Made by a program: the position numbers and the translations under genes. The notes under the pieces were generated by a model. It was not told where the DNA came from. It saw nothing but the letters and a program-made list of their open reading frames with translations, and ran no database searches. A stretch of DNA of 64,000 bases, taken from NCBI GenBank assembly GCA_030180135.1, contig CM058235.1, forward strand, positions 95,581,506-95,645,505, read 5' to 3'. Each line of letters begins with the position of its first letter. Within the stretch, counting starts at the first letter, position 1. The stretch is from Orychophragmus violaceus. Its lineage: Eukaryota; Streptophyta; Magnoliopsida; Brassicales; Brassicaceae. Positions 1 through 10,452 of this stretch are shown one piece after another.

Positions 1-1773
1 TCTAAGGCCAAAATGCAAGTTTCCTCGGCCAAAATAAAAAAGACTAGCATTCTTGCGGACAGAATGACTGACGGGATGGAAACGAAATGACGGGAAGGAT
101 TCTAAGTCCAAAATGCAAGTTTCCATGACCCGGGAAGAATTGGATCGAGTTTTTTTGAAACTATCACGACCAAAACCCTTAAAATGGGATATAAAAGAGG
201 TCTGGTGAAGAAATTGGTGGAAAACAAATGACCCGAAAAACCCGTCTATGCACCGTGGGAAGGTTATAGCCTACCGAGAACCAAGGTTCCATGACCCGAA
301 AAATATTGACTCGAGTTTTTTTGAAACTATCAGACCCAAACCTATCAAACGGATAACAAAGAGGTCTGGTGCAGAAATTGGTGGAAAAAGCAATGACGGG
401 ATAGGATAAACTGATCCTATCCACCGGGAGAAGGATCCTAAGGCCAAAAACCCCTAATGGACTGACGGGAAGGAATATCTCGGCCATACTGACTGACGGG
501 CTGGATTATCATGACCGGATGAACCGCCGGGAAGGATCCTAAGGCCAAAAACCAACCTAAATGACGTAAGGTGTGGAATCCCTCGGCCAAAACAACAAAG
601 GACTAGCATTCTCGCGGCCAGAATGACTGACGGGATGGAAACGAACTGACGTGAAGGACTATCTCGGCCATACTGACTAACAGGATGGAAACGAACTGAC
701 GGGAAGGATTATCTCGGCCATAATGATTGACGGGATGAATTATCCTGACCGGATGCACCGCCGGGAAGGATCCTAAGTCCAAAAACCACCCAAATGACGT
801 AAGGTGTGGAATCCCTCGCCCAAAACAACAAAGGACTAGTATTCTCGCGGACAGAATGACTGACGGGATGGAAACAAAATGACGGGAAGGACTATCTCGG
901 CCATACTAACTGACGTGATGGACTATCTTGACCAGATGCACCGCCGGGAAGGCTTCTAAGGCCAAATTGCAAGTTTCCATGACCCAGGAAGAATTGGATC
1001 GAGTTTTTTTTAAACTATCACGACCAAAACCCTTAAAATGGGATATAAAAGAGGTCTGGTGAAGAAATTGGTTGAAAACAAATGACCCGAAAAACCCGTC
1101 TATGCACCGTGGGAAGGTTATAGCCTACCGAGAACTAAGGTTCCATGACCCGAAAAAATTTACTCGAGTTTTTTTGAAACTATCAAGACCCAAACCTCTC
1201 AAATGGATAACAAAGAAGTCTAGTGAAGAATTGGTGGAAAAAACAATGACGGGATAGGATAAACTGATCCTATCCACCGGGGTAAGGATCCTAAGGCAAA
1301 ACCCCCTAATGGACTGACGGGAAGGAATATCTCGGCCATACTGACTGATGGGATGGATTATCATGACCGGATGAACCGCCGGGAAGGATCCCAAGTCCAA
1401 AAACCACCCTAAATGACGTAAGGTGTGGAATCCCTCGGCCAAAACAACAAAGGACTAGCATTCTTGCGGACAGAATGACTGACGGGATGGAAACGAAATG
1501 ACGGGAAGGATTCTAAGGCCAAAATGCAAGTTTCCATGACCCGGGAAGAATTGGATCGAGTTTTTTTGAAACTATCACGACCAAAACCCTTAAAATGGGA
1601 TATAAAAGAGGTCTGGTGAAGAAATTGGTGGAAAACAAATGACCCGAAAAACCCGTCTATGCATCGTGGAAAGGTTATAGCCTACCGAGAACCAAGGTTC
1701 TATGACCCGAAAAAAATTGACTCGAGTTTTTTTGAAACTATCAAGACCCAAACCTCTCAAATGGATAACAAAG
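1..1773 (+). repeat. Complex satellite array, orientation A
   Basis: Tandem modules recur throughout: ctatctcggccatact, gactgacgggatgga, ggaaggatcctaaggcc, gacgtaaggtgtggaatccc, plus B modules containing gatataaaagaggtctgg and ggttatagcctaccgag. Copies differ by scattered point changes and small indels, as expected of an old array without selection. At about position 29 a B module is joined directly to the middle of an A module, which is a deletion junction. Open frames here are by-products of the repeat. I do not recognise the family; it does not resemble the ~180-bp Arabidopsis centromere repeat as I remember it. Confidence 0.9.
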
Positions 1774-2300
1774 ATAGTCCTTCCCGTCAGTTCGTTTCCA
1801 TCCCGTTTGTCAGTATGGCCGAGATAGTCCTTCACGTCAGTTCGTTTCCATCCCGTCAGTCATTCTGGCTGCGAGAACGCTAGTCCTTGGTAGTTTTACC
1901 CCATGGATTCCACACCTTACGTCCATTTGGGTGGTTTTTGGTCTTAGGATCCTTCCCGTCGGTGCATCCGATCAGGATAATCCATCCCGTCAGTCAGTAT
2001 GGCCGAGATAGTCCTTCCCGTCAGTTCGTGTCCATCCCGTCAGTCATTCTGTCCGCGAGAATGCTAGTCCTTTGTTGTTTTGGCCGAGGGATTCCACACC
2101 TTACATCATTTAGGGTGGTTTTTGGCCTTAGGATCCTTCCCGGTGGTTCATCCGGTCATGATAATCCAGCCCGTCAGTCAGTATGGCCGAGATATTTCTT
2201 CCCGTCAGTCCATTAGGGGTTTTTGGCCTTAGGATCCTTCTCCCGGTGGATAGGATCAGTTTATCCTATCCCGTCATTGTTTTTTCCACCAATTTCTTCA
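1774..2300 (-). repeat. Inverted satellite segment (first)
   Basis: The + strand switches from orientation A to its reverse complement at ggataacaaag/atagtcc and switches back at tttcttca/cgggaagg. About 527 bp of A-module sequence with the start of a B module is inverted. The junctions share only one to three bases, so end joining or template switching is more likely than recombination within long homology. A second inverted segment about 984 bp to the right has the same left junction. Confidence 0.85.
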
Positions 2301-2757
2301 CGGGAAGGAATATCTCGGCCATACTGACTGATGGGATGGATTATCATGACCGGATGAACCGCCGGGAAGGATCCCAAGGCCAAAAACCACCCTAAATGTT
2401 GTAAGGTGTGGAATCCCTCGGCCAAAACAACAAAGGACTAGCATTCTTGCGGACAGAATGACTGACGGGATGGAAACGAAATGACGGGAAGGATTCTAAG
2501 GCCAAAATGCAAGTTTCCATGAACAGGGAAGAATTGGATCGAGTTTTTTTTTAAAACTATCACGACCAAAACCCTTAAAATGGGATATAAAAGAGGTCTG
2601 GTGAAGAAATTGGTGGAAACAAATGACCCGAAAAACCCGTCTATGCATCCTGGGAAGGTTATAGCCTACCGAGAACCAAGGTTCCATGACCCGAAAAAAA
2701 TTGACTCGAGTTTTTTTGAAACTATCAAGACCCAAACCTCTCAAATGGATAACAAAG
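2301..2757 (+). repeat. Satellite, orientation A, between two inverted segments
   Basis: One A module followed by a B module, reading in the same direction as 1-1773. It is near-identical to about 1320-1773, which supports a ~984-bp tandem duplication that copied the inversion junction. Confidence 0.85.
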
Positions 2758-3287
2758 ATAGTCCTTCCCGTCAGTTCGTTTACATCCTGTTGGTCAATAT
2801 GGCCGAGATAGTCCTTCACGTCAGTTCGTTTCCATCCCGTCAGTCATTCTGGCTGCGAGAACGCTAGTCCTTGGTAGTTTTGCCCCAGGGATTCCACACC
2901 TTACGTCCATTTGGGTGGTTTTTGGTCTTAGGATCCTTCCCGTCGGTGCATCCGGTCAGGATAATCCATCCCGTCAGTCAGTATGGCCGAGATAGTCCTT
3001 CCCGTCAGTTCGTGTCCATCCCGTCAGTCATTCTGTCCGCGAGAATGCTAGTCCTTTGTTGTTTTGGCCGAGGGATTCCACACCTTACGTCATTTAGGGT
3101 GGTTTTTGGCCTTAGGATCCTTCCCGGCGGTTCATCCGGTCATGATAATCCAGCCTGTCAGTCAGTATGGCCGAGATATTCCTTCCCGTCAGTCCATTAG
3201 GGGTTTTTGGCCTTAGGATCCTTCTCCCGGTGGATAGGATCAGTTTATCCTATCCCGTCATTGTTTTTTCCACCAATTTCTTCACCA
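2758..3287 (-). repeat. Inverted satellite segment (second copy)
   Basis: The left junction (aacaaag/atagtcc) matches the first inverted segment and the content is near-identical to 1774-2300. The right junction differs: ttcacca is joined to cccatgaagaattgg inside a B module. The two inverted segments thus share origin but not their right edge. Confidence 0.85.
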
Positions 3288-3767
3288 CCCATGAAGAATT
3301 GGATCGAGTTTTTTTGAAATTATCATGACCAAAACCCTTAAAATGGGATACAAAAGAGGTCTGGTAAAGAAATTGGTGGAAAACAAATGACCCGAAAAAC
3401 CCGTCTATACACCGTGGGAAGGTTATAGCCTACCGAGAACCAAGGTTCCATGACCCGAAAAAATTGACTCGAGTTTTTTTTAAACTATCAAGACCCAAAC
3501 CTCTCAAATGGATAACAAAGAGGTCTGGTGAAGAAATTGGTGGGAAAAACAATGACGGGATAGGATAAACTGATTCTATCCACCGGGGGAAGGATCCTAA
3601 GGCCAAAACCTCCTAATGGACTGACGGGAAGGAATATCTCGGCCATACTGACTGATGGGATGGATTATTATGACCGGATGAACCGCCGAGAAGGATCCCA
3701 AGGCCAAAAACCACCCTAAATGACGTAAGGTGTGGAATCCCTCGGCCAAAAAAACAAAGGACTAGCA
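3288..3767 (+). repeat. Satellite, orientation A, up to copia element 1
   Basis: A B module then an A module. The last five bases, tagca at 3763-3767, are the left copy of the target-site duplication of the copia element starting at 3768. The array resumes at 18353 with the same tagca followed by ttctcgcgg, which restores the usual actagcattctcgcgg. Confidence 0.9.
3763..3767. repeat. TSD of copia element 1 (left copy, tagca)
   Basis: tagca directly precedes TGAAGGATTATGG. The same five bases follow the other LTR end (cccaaca) at 18353-18357. Five bases is the usual copia integrase footprint. Confidence 0.95.
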
Positions 3768-4426
3768 TGAAGGATTATGGGTGTTTTCCATGGTTTAATT
3801 CTCAATTACAACCTAACACAAATCCTTAAACAGATCTAGATTCTTGTAACTGAATCATAAAACAAACCTGGACATTACCTTTTGCAGCGGAATGATTGTA
3901 ATGTCGAGATCAACGAACAGATGAATCACCTATTCCTCCTTGAGTATCCACACTCTTACAAGCAAGGGATGGCTGCTAGACCAAAGAGATGGATCAGATC
4001 AGGAGTTAGAGAGAGAGAGAGGGGCACGGCCACCAAGAAGAAATCGCAGAAGCAGGCTCTTCCTTAGGGTTTCTGATTCTTTTATCTCTCATTAATGGGC
4101 CCAAGTCATTAGACTAATGGCTCATTAATCTTTTGGGCCCAAAACACAAATCAGACAAAAGCCTGTATTTTGTCTGGCCCAAAACTCTGATCCAATACAG
4201 TAAATGCCATTGCATCTTACCGTATTATTTCCATTTAACTTTCCCGTTAGCTATGGTGTGTGACCCTTCGGGATCATACAATACTGGTAATAAGTCCTAA
4301 ACTTATAGATCATGAGCGGACTCTAGCAAGCCATCATGATCACCCAGTATTTATGACTTATGTCTGATCTCGACACTTATCATACTTTCTAGAGATAGTA
4401 CGGTAGATTTCAGGACATTCCCAACA
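3768..4426 (-). repeat. 3' LTR of copia element 1 (659 bp)
   Basis: Starts tgaaggatta and ends attcccaaca on the + strand, so TG...CA on both strands. It matches 10412-10452 joined to 17735-18352. It carries a GA-rich run (CT-rich in element sense), a telomere-like box (AAACCCTAA in element sense) and several GGCCCA/TGGGCC motifs. A 61-residue plus-strand frame inside it recurs in the other LTR simply because the LTRs are duplicates. Confidence 0.95.
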
Positions 4427-4497
4427 ATCTCCCACTTGTACTGGAATCCTACAAAGGACATTCCCAACAATCTTCCGATTGTACTGGAATCCTACAT
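4412..4497 (-). repeat. 43-bp tandem duplication across the LTR/PPT junction
   Basis: aggacattcccaacaatct at 4412 recurs 43 bp later (4455), followed each time by a gtactggaatcctac tail. The first copy spans the true LTR end (4426); the second lies wholly in internal sequence and carries a decayed purine tract. Elements 2 and 3 lack the second copy at the same place. Confidence 0.85.
4427..4437 (-). other. Polypurine tract of copia element 1
   Basis: In element sense the sequence reads AAGTGGGAGAT and then the LTR start TGTTGGG. It primes plus-strand DNA synthesis in LTR elements. The same tract sits at 11125-11135 and 57235-57245 in the other copia elements. Confidence 0.85.
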
Positions 4498-5429
4498 TCC
4501 CTAATCCTTTTGTCTTAATATCTCGATCTGGCATAAGGCAAGATGCGTGTCATCCTTATATAGCCAGACCATGTTTATCGGAACAGATTTGATACTGACA
4601 ATTCAAACGACTTGGGTAAGTCCGTTTGGGAATGGCCATTCTCTTACCAGCTATCAAATCTCCGATTGGCCTAGAGATATTACCTCCGTTAAACGGCAGG
4701 GACAAATCCCATCTTGTTCCATCACTATGAACTACACAATTCATAATACACCCAACCAAGGTCCGTATAGCTCCCAGTTACGAAACAGCGTTAGACAATG
4801 ATCAAAGCGTATTACTCCATGTGCAGCCACATGCATGCGAACTCAGGTCTAAGGACTATACTCTATAGTCGTATATGAGAACCTCTTATGACACAGATAT
4901 TAATATCTTGTAGAGTTCTCATCAGCGGGCCATGTCCGGTCATATGTTCCCCTACATATACCTATGTGTCGACTTTGATGCCGCGCATCCATGACCCCTC
5001 GAAACTTGGTCATAAGTCTCAACACAATCTAGTCTCAAGTGGTTGTTGGTGTTCCAATTCAACAACCTTCGACTATGGACACTATGATTTATGTCACTTC
5101 GTTAAATATGGGGTTTCAGGATCAAGTCAACTCATGTACTTCGATGACCCATATATAATGACATGAATCATTTTTGGAACGATTATTTTATATCACAGTT
5201 AAAAATAATCCAGAAATCATAGATTTCATAAACATAAAATATTATGTTTACATGAACCTTTCAAAACAACTAGAAAAGCCCTTTACTAACTCCCACTGAA
5301 ATTAAGACTACATCTTAATTTCACTCATCCTACAGCTACAGTCCGCGACTCGTGCTTAGGCCTAAGGAGTGGCTTCGTTAATAGATTAGCAACGTTCTCA
5401 TTCGATGAAACTTGTTTATCTACTTAACA
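4438..5429 (-). other. 3' noncoding region of copia element 1
   Basis: About 1 kb between the RNase H remnant and the PPT. It contains the 43-bp duplication remnant at its left edge and no sense-strand ORF that I can support. The equivalent region of elements 2 and 3 has an 80-residue antisense frame that is disrupted here. An env-like ORF was looked for and not seen. Confidence 0.6.
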
Positions 5430-7823
5430 CCTCTGTCATTTATCTCACGGAATAGGTTATACCTATCCTCAAGGTGTTTGGACCTCTGATGTGCAGCTTG
5501 TCTCATCTACGCTGGGAATCACATCAAGTTCAGTGATGAACTCTTCTTTCCAAACAACCTCTTTCGTCGCTTCTCAAGCTTCGAAATGTTCAGCTTAAGT
5601 CATGGAGTCAGCTACAGTGCCTTGCACCGCCAGATAGACACAAGATATAGCCGGACTGTGACCGGGAATTATCTTTGTCTACTGGAAACTTGCCTTTCAG
5701 ACTCTATCGACTTGTAGCACTTCACTTTCTCCGTAAACCAAGAACTTATCCTTATTATTCCTTAAATACTTTAGGATATTCTTTACGGCAATCCAGTGAT
5801 TCTTTGCTGGATTTGACATGTCTTTACTTGTCTTGCTTAACATTAAAGCAACATCAAAACAAGTACGTGTCATGGCATACATGATAGATCCAATTGCCGA
5901 CGCATATGGAATCCTATCCATGCATTCAAGCTCAGCAGATATCGCAGGACACTGTATCTTGCTTAATGAATTGCCATGTGACATTGGCATAAAGTCCTTC
6001 TTGGATTGCTGATTACGTGTAGGACTTTGTCAATTTAAGAATCCTGACTTTGTCCTACCAGCTCTTTTGGATCTTTATCTTTAGATCCAAAATCCAAGAA
6101 CTACGTGGCTTTACCCATGTCAATTACAAAACCAACTCCCAAGCCAGTCCTTTACCGACTGCAGTATTGGGACGTTATTTCCGAGAATCAGTATGTCATC
6201 GACATACATTATGAGAAATGCAATATCGCTCCCATTAATCTATTAGTAAACGCACAGTTCCGCTTCGTTCCTGTTCAAGTCAAAACCTTGACTACTTCAA
6301 CAGAACGAAGATTCCAACTCCGATATGTTTGCTTCCATCCATGAATGGATCAATGAAGCTAACTTACACATAGTGTAATTTTCGGAGTCCGGGCTTACTT
6401 TCGCTTCTTTGAATTTCGCAGGTTCGTCGCTTTCAATGATCATCAGATCATGCAAGATTTCAATGACCATCAGGTTCAACTAATGACGAGAAATCACTCT
6501 CGGATTAGTGACTGATTCATTCAGATCTGCGAACTTCAGGCTATACAGGTGTAGATTCTACACAAATCTGTAAATCCATCCGCTGCTCTCCCTCAAAAGG
6601 TTGAGCAGCCTCCTGTAATTCTCGAATTTCTTCGAGTTACACTTTTACTCCCACTGTTCTTCTTGGAAATTAACTTCCCCTCTTAGAAAACAGAATGGAC
6701 GTAAAAAGGGTAACAAGCCTTGGTTTCCCTAGGACAACCAGCGAAGTAGCACAACTACAAATACTCAGTAAAGACGAATTTGGATCGATTCCAATCCACA
6801 TTTACGTGGTGTCTTTCAACTGATATTGGTGGAACTAATGCAGCGTAAACTTAGATATTTCTAGAGCGTTATTCTTAAAGAATATCATGGAAGATTCGTG
6901 TGACTCATCTTTAATCATTTCTAATAAGATCTGATTCTTTCTCACAGAAACACCTCCAGGTTTTCAGGAGAAATGAGCTGTGAAACGATTTCACACTCAT
7001 TCAGATGATCACACAATCAATGACTTAAGTATTCTCACTCGTGATCTAATCCAGAGTCTTAATACTTCTGTCATTCAGATTCTATACTTCATTCTGGAAC
7101 TCTTTCGACCATGTCAAAGAATTCCGACTTGTGTCTCATTAAATGAACACAGTCACACTCACTGAAGTAATCAGTATAGACAATGAAGTACAGGAAATTT
7201 TCTCTGGCATTACTGCTCATCGGACCACATACATTAGTATGTTCAATCTCCAATAAGCCTTTGGGCCTTTCTCTAGCTCGGCTAAGATGGGCCCTTTGTC
7301 TTTTGGTCCAGTAAGCAGAATTCAAGTCTCATAAGATATCCGATCAAATGAGCCCAAAAGTCCATAACTATGGGGTTTCTGAATCTGACTTACTCTATGT
7401 GACCAAAACATTTATGCCAAGAAAAATCAAGTTTAATTCATCAGATTTAAACCAATTGCGGTATTTATGTTACATTTTAGGCACTCTTTGGTTTAAGATA
7501 TAAAACCCATTCCTTGAATAGGGTGCTACAATTAACATTTCATTAAGATCAAAAGAACAAAACTTGCCTTTATCAAAATGAAAACATTCAAAATCTTCAC
7601 AAGAAAATGAAAAAACAACTCTGCTTAAAGCAGGTACACTGTAGCAATTACTTACTACAAAACTAAGCCTCAAAGGCATCTACAAGTGAAAACCCTACGG
7701 CTGAGGCAGCATCCCAAGCTCCTTCCAGATACGCAGTTCCACTTGCCCTTCCTTCAACGTTCTACTGTTGTTCAGGCTCTGCATATTATAACAAATATCA
7801 GTGCCACAACCAGTATCCAATAC
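5430..7823 (-). pseudogene. Degenerate copia pol (PR-IN-RT-RNase H), element 1
   Basis: Pieces appear in copia order in several frames. The protease motif VLDTGCGTDIC has its DTG codons at 7809-7817, one codon after the gag stop. A protease-tail/pre-integrase piece lies at 7470-7679 (SNCYSVPALSR). An integrase core piece lies at 7089-7325 (VCGPM, MRHKSE). The RT catalytic box YVDD is at 6195-6206. The RT C-terminus is at 5697-5990 (RIPYASAIGSIMYAM). RNase H shows VADSMT then stop, and KEVVWKEEFITELD at about 5500-5620, and the conserved tail SKHLEDRYNLFREI at about 5441-5483. The first integrase aspartate (HTD in the family) is Asn (codon 7233-7235). Multiple in-frame stops and an overall ~2.4 kb, shorter than a full copia pol, make it a pseudogene. 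Confidence 0.9.
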
Positions 7824-8714
7824 CTATAAGGTATAACTTGAAGTAATAACATGAATACCTGAGGAAGTAGTCTCATACATCAACTTCAACTCCTCATAAT
7901 CTTCCATGAATTTAATGCAATCTCTTTTCCAATGCCCAGTCTCTTTACAGTAGCAGCACTTACCAACGTAAGAGGTATCTGACTCGGGCTCATAAGACAC
8001 ACGCTTGCCATGATTCAAAATCTGGACAACTTTGTCTTCACCCTTGTCAGCATTAGGTTTAGTAAACCTACCCTTCTCATTCATGAGATTGTACATGGTA
8101 CTCTTTATGTTTGGCTCAACTGTCTTGAGCATATCATGCAGTTCAGTCAACGTCTTCGTTAAGCCTTTCTTGATATAGTTCCTTACGAACTTATCATAGC
8201 TTGACGGCAGTGACTGCAGAATGATCTCAGTTGCCAATTCCTGGCTAACTGGATAATCCAGTTTCCTCAGGTTATCAATGTAACCCATCATTTTACTGAC
8301 ATGAGGACTTACTGGATGATCATTTGGTAGCTTGCAGCTAGTGAGAGATTTAACCAACTGGTATCTCTCCACTCTTACCTGCTCCTGAAATTTCAATTTC
8401 AGGCTGCTGATCATCTCTATTGGCGACTCCATGTTCTCATATTGCTTCCGCAAATCTGAGTCCATGGTAGCCAATATCAGACCACGCACATCTACCGCAT
8501 CATTATAATGCTTATTCCAAGCATTATATACTGCATGAGAGGCATTGGACCCGATCCTCACGGGGAGAGCTCTTTCAAGGACATAGTCCTTTCTCTCCTG
8601 CCTGAGAACTAGTCTCAGGTTCCGCGACAAAGTCAAGAAATTTGATCCGTTCAGTTTGTCCATCTCAAGGACATACCGGATCGAGAAAGTGTTTTGATTG
8701 TTTGTGCTCGTCAT
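7824..8714 (-). CDS. Copia Gag-like protein, element 1 (296 aa)
   Basis: Intact ORF from ATG (MTSTNNQNTFSIR) to TAG. Copia Gag forms the cytoplasmic particle that packages element RNA. The N-terminal two thirds (about residues 20-215) match the UBN2/retrotransposon-gag type (DKLNGSNF, RKDYVLE, LPSSYDKF). A CCHC zinc knuckle CX2CX4HX4C is at residues 253-266 (CCYCKETGHWKRDC). The family tryptophan after SNFLT, present in elements 2 and 3, is Leu29 here. The frame ends with TAG and the next codons, still in frame, are the protease VLDTG. In a normal copia gag and pol are one frame, so this stop separates them. The start is chosen because the same N-terminus is shared by element 3. Expression is unproven. 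Confidence 0.88.
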   Translation of the reverse strand: MTSTNNQNTFSIRYVLEMDKLNGSNFLTLSRNLRLVLRQERKDYVLERALPVRIGSNASHAVYNAWNKHYNDAVDVRGLILATMDSDLRKQYENMESPIEMISSLKLKFQEQVRVERYQLVKSLTSCKLPNDHPVSPHVSKMMGYIDNLRKLDYPVSQELATEIILQSLPSSYDKFVRNYIKKGLTKTLTELHDMLKTVEPNIKSTMYNLMNEKGRFTKPNADKGEDKVVQILNHGKRVSYEPESDTSYVGKCCYCKETGHWKRDCIKFMEDYEELKLMYETTSSGIHVITSSYTL

Positions 8715-10396
8715 AGCTTAAATTTAGAGATAAATAGAGTTTTAGTTATTTAGTTCATAAAAGAGTAATCTTAATTACTTATAAGAAAACTCGCATTGCA
8801 TTCAAAATTTCTTTGTTTAACCTCATAAGAATGCAATGATTCCGAGACCCATGTTCAGCTAAATCCAAAGTGGGCCACTGGCCGTCACCCGGAATTAGCT
8901 TTACTTGGTAAGCATACACACTCTCGGTTGTGAATTGGACCCGAGGCCCAAATTCACCAGATGTCTCAAGGCCCGGGACTCCCGATGGCCCAGTCAAGGA
9001 AACCAATCTCTTACAGTCAAATAATCACTAAAGTCTGGGACTCCCAATGAAATTAGTGACTATATACTACTTTACTTATGCGAAAACAGACACCTCACAC
9101 TGTAAGCCATATCTGTAATCGAATAAGCGTTAAATAGCTGACAAGATTGGAAAGACATCCAAGCTTGATATTGTTTTTGAAGATTTTTAAGTTTTATTTC
9201 CAAAAATAGAAGATTACTATTTTGGGAAACTTTCTTATTTTAGAAACTTTCTAAATTTAGTAACTTACTAAAAATAGAAATTTCTAATTTAAATATTTCA
9301 TTAAATATTTTGGGTTGGGTCACAAATTATAGGCCCAATTCTTGGCCCAAGACCATAGAATTCCAGCTGGCCCAATAATTTGACATAACCGATCCGGTTT
9401 ATTAATTCTGGTCCAAGACCAAATTAACTATCAAAACCATCGGTTATTTACTAAACCAGACCAGCTCTAAATTATTTGGTCCAACCAAATCAAACTTAGA
9501 CCAGCCTTCGGTTTAGGTTAAAATTCAATTTTTGAATTTCAATCCGGTTTAACCAGAAATTAAATAATACCATGTATTAAATAATTTCCAGCAAACCGCG
9601 ATTCGGGTTAACCGCTTGAACCACCAATTAAATTGGATCGGTTCAGTTAAATCCAAAACCGGGAAGAAACACCTAGTGTTTTAGCCAATTTGATTTAACT
9701 TGCGGTTTAAGGCTTTAAACACACAATTAACCGCCAATTAAATGGACCGGTTTAATTGGTGTGGTTTTGGGCAACGAACCGCGAAGCTCGGTTTAACCGA
9801 TTGACTATTCGCAGGACGTAAAATTTTAACGGGCCAAACGATCAGATCCATGATCCAACCTTAGGCCCATTACGCATGATCCGTCCCACGGCCTCACGAT
9901 CGATTGATCGATCTCGGCCCAAACGATCACACGGCCAGCCCAGTCCACGCATCACTCGGCACAAGCGTGATCCGAGACTTGATGCATACATGATCGGCCC
10001 AATAACACAATCGACCATCGCACGATCGATGATCAATCATCACAAGGCAACATACGCGATCGATACTCACACGATCACTCGGCCATGGCGATAATCAATA
10101 AGACTCAATTAATAAAGCGATTGTTTAATTACTTTCGATCATCACATGTCACTAAAGGACAAAACCATGTTAACAAAGTCAACATGAATTACGATCGGAT
10201 CAATTCGTTTTCATTGATATAACTCAATTATTAAACAAAGTCAAACATGATTATTAACCAAACCAAACAAATCGAAGTCAAAATCGATTTAATTATACAA
10301 CAACAATCGATTGACTTTAATCAAACAAAACTTTTAATCCAAGCGATTCATTATGTGATTTCATACAAAGATCCAAATTACAAGAAACTAATGACC
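8715..10396 (-). other. 5' leader of copia element 1
   Basis: A long untranslated region between PBS and gag. In order from the gag side it holds a 75-codon upstream frame (8779-9006) with GDGQWPTLDL, also found in elements 2 and 3; an AT-rich stretch (9160-9300); about 400 bp dense in CCGGTTTAA/TTAAACCGG words (9380-9800); and a GATCGATC-rich block (9840-10090). No host gene fragment was recognised. A leader this long and structured could hold packaging or dimerisation signals, which is inference. Confidence 0.65.
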
Positions 10397-10410
10397 TGGC
10401 TCTGATACCA
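10397..10410 (-). other. Primer binding site, copia element 1 (initiator tRNA-Met)
   Basis: In element sense TGGTATCAGAGCCA lies one base inside the right LTR. TGGTATCAGAGC is complementary to the 3' end of plant initiator tRNA-Met and is the standard copia primer site. This proves the element runs on the minus strand. Confidence 0.93.
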
Positions 10411-10411
10411 C

Positions 10412-10452
10412 TGAAGGATTATGGGTGTTTTCCATGGTTTAATTCTCAATTA
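10412..10452 (-). repeat. 5' LTR of copia element 1, first fragment (41 bp)
   Basis: tgaaggattatgggtg through ctcaatta, identical to the first 41 bp of the left LTR at 3768. It is cut off by copia element 2 and continues at 17735. The last five bases (aatta) are the left TSD copy of element 2. Confidence 0.95.
10448..10452. repeat. TSD of nested copia element 2 (left copy, aatta)
   Basis: aatta precedes TGAAGGATTGTTT and is repeated at 17730-17734 after the other LTR end. The uninterrupted left LTR of element 1 has a single aatta at this point, which proves the insertion. Confidence 0.95.

Noticed and set aside
1..3767. rDNA intergenic spacer identity for the satellite
   Set aside because: No rRNA coding sequence anywhere in the window, and the TATA-like word does not match the plant Pol I initiator as I remember it. 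Not excluded, but unsupported.
3882..4067. 61-codon plus-strand ORF repeated at 17808-17993
   Set aside because: It lies wholly in the LTR of element 1 and is duplicated with it; antisense to the element, with no family match.
4438..5429. env-like third ORF between pol and the 3' LTR of the copia elements
   Set aside because: No sense-strand frame of useful length and no membrane-type segments in any of the three copies.
10397..10410. tRNA gene at the gctctgatacca motifs
   Set aside because: Only about 12-14 bases complementary to a tRNA 3' end, next to LTRs; these are primer binding sites and no cloverleaf is present.
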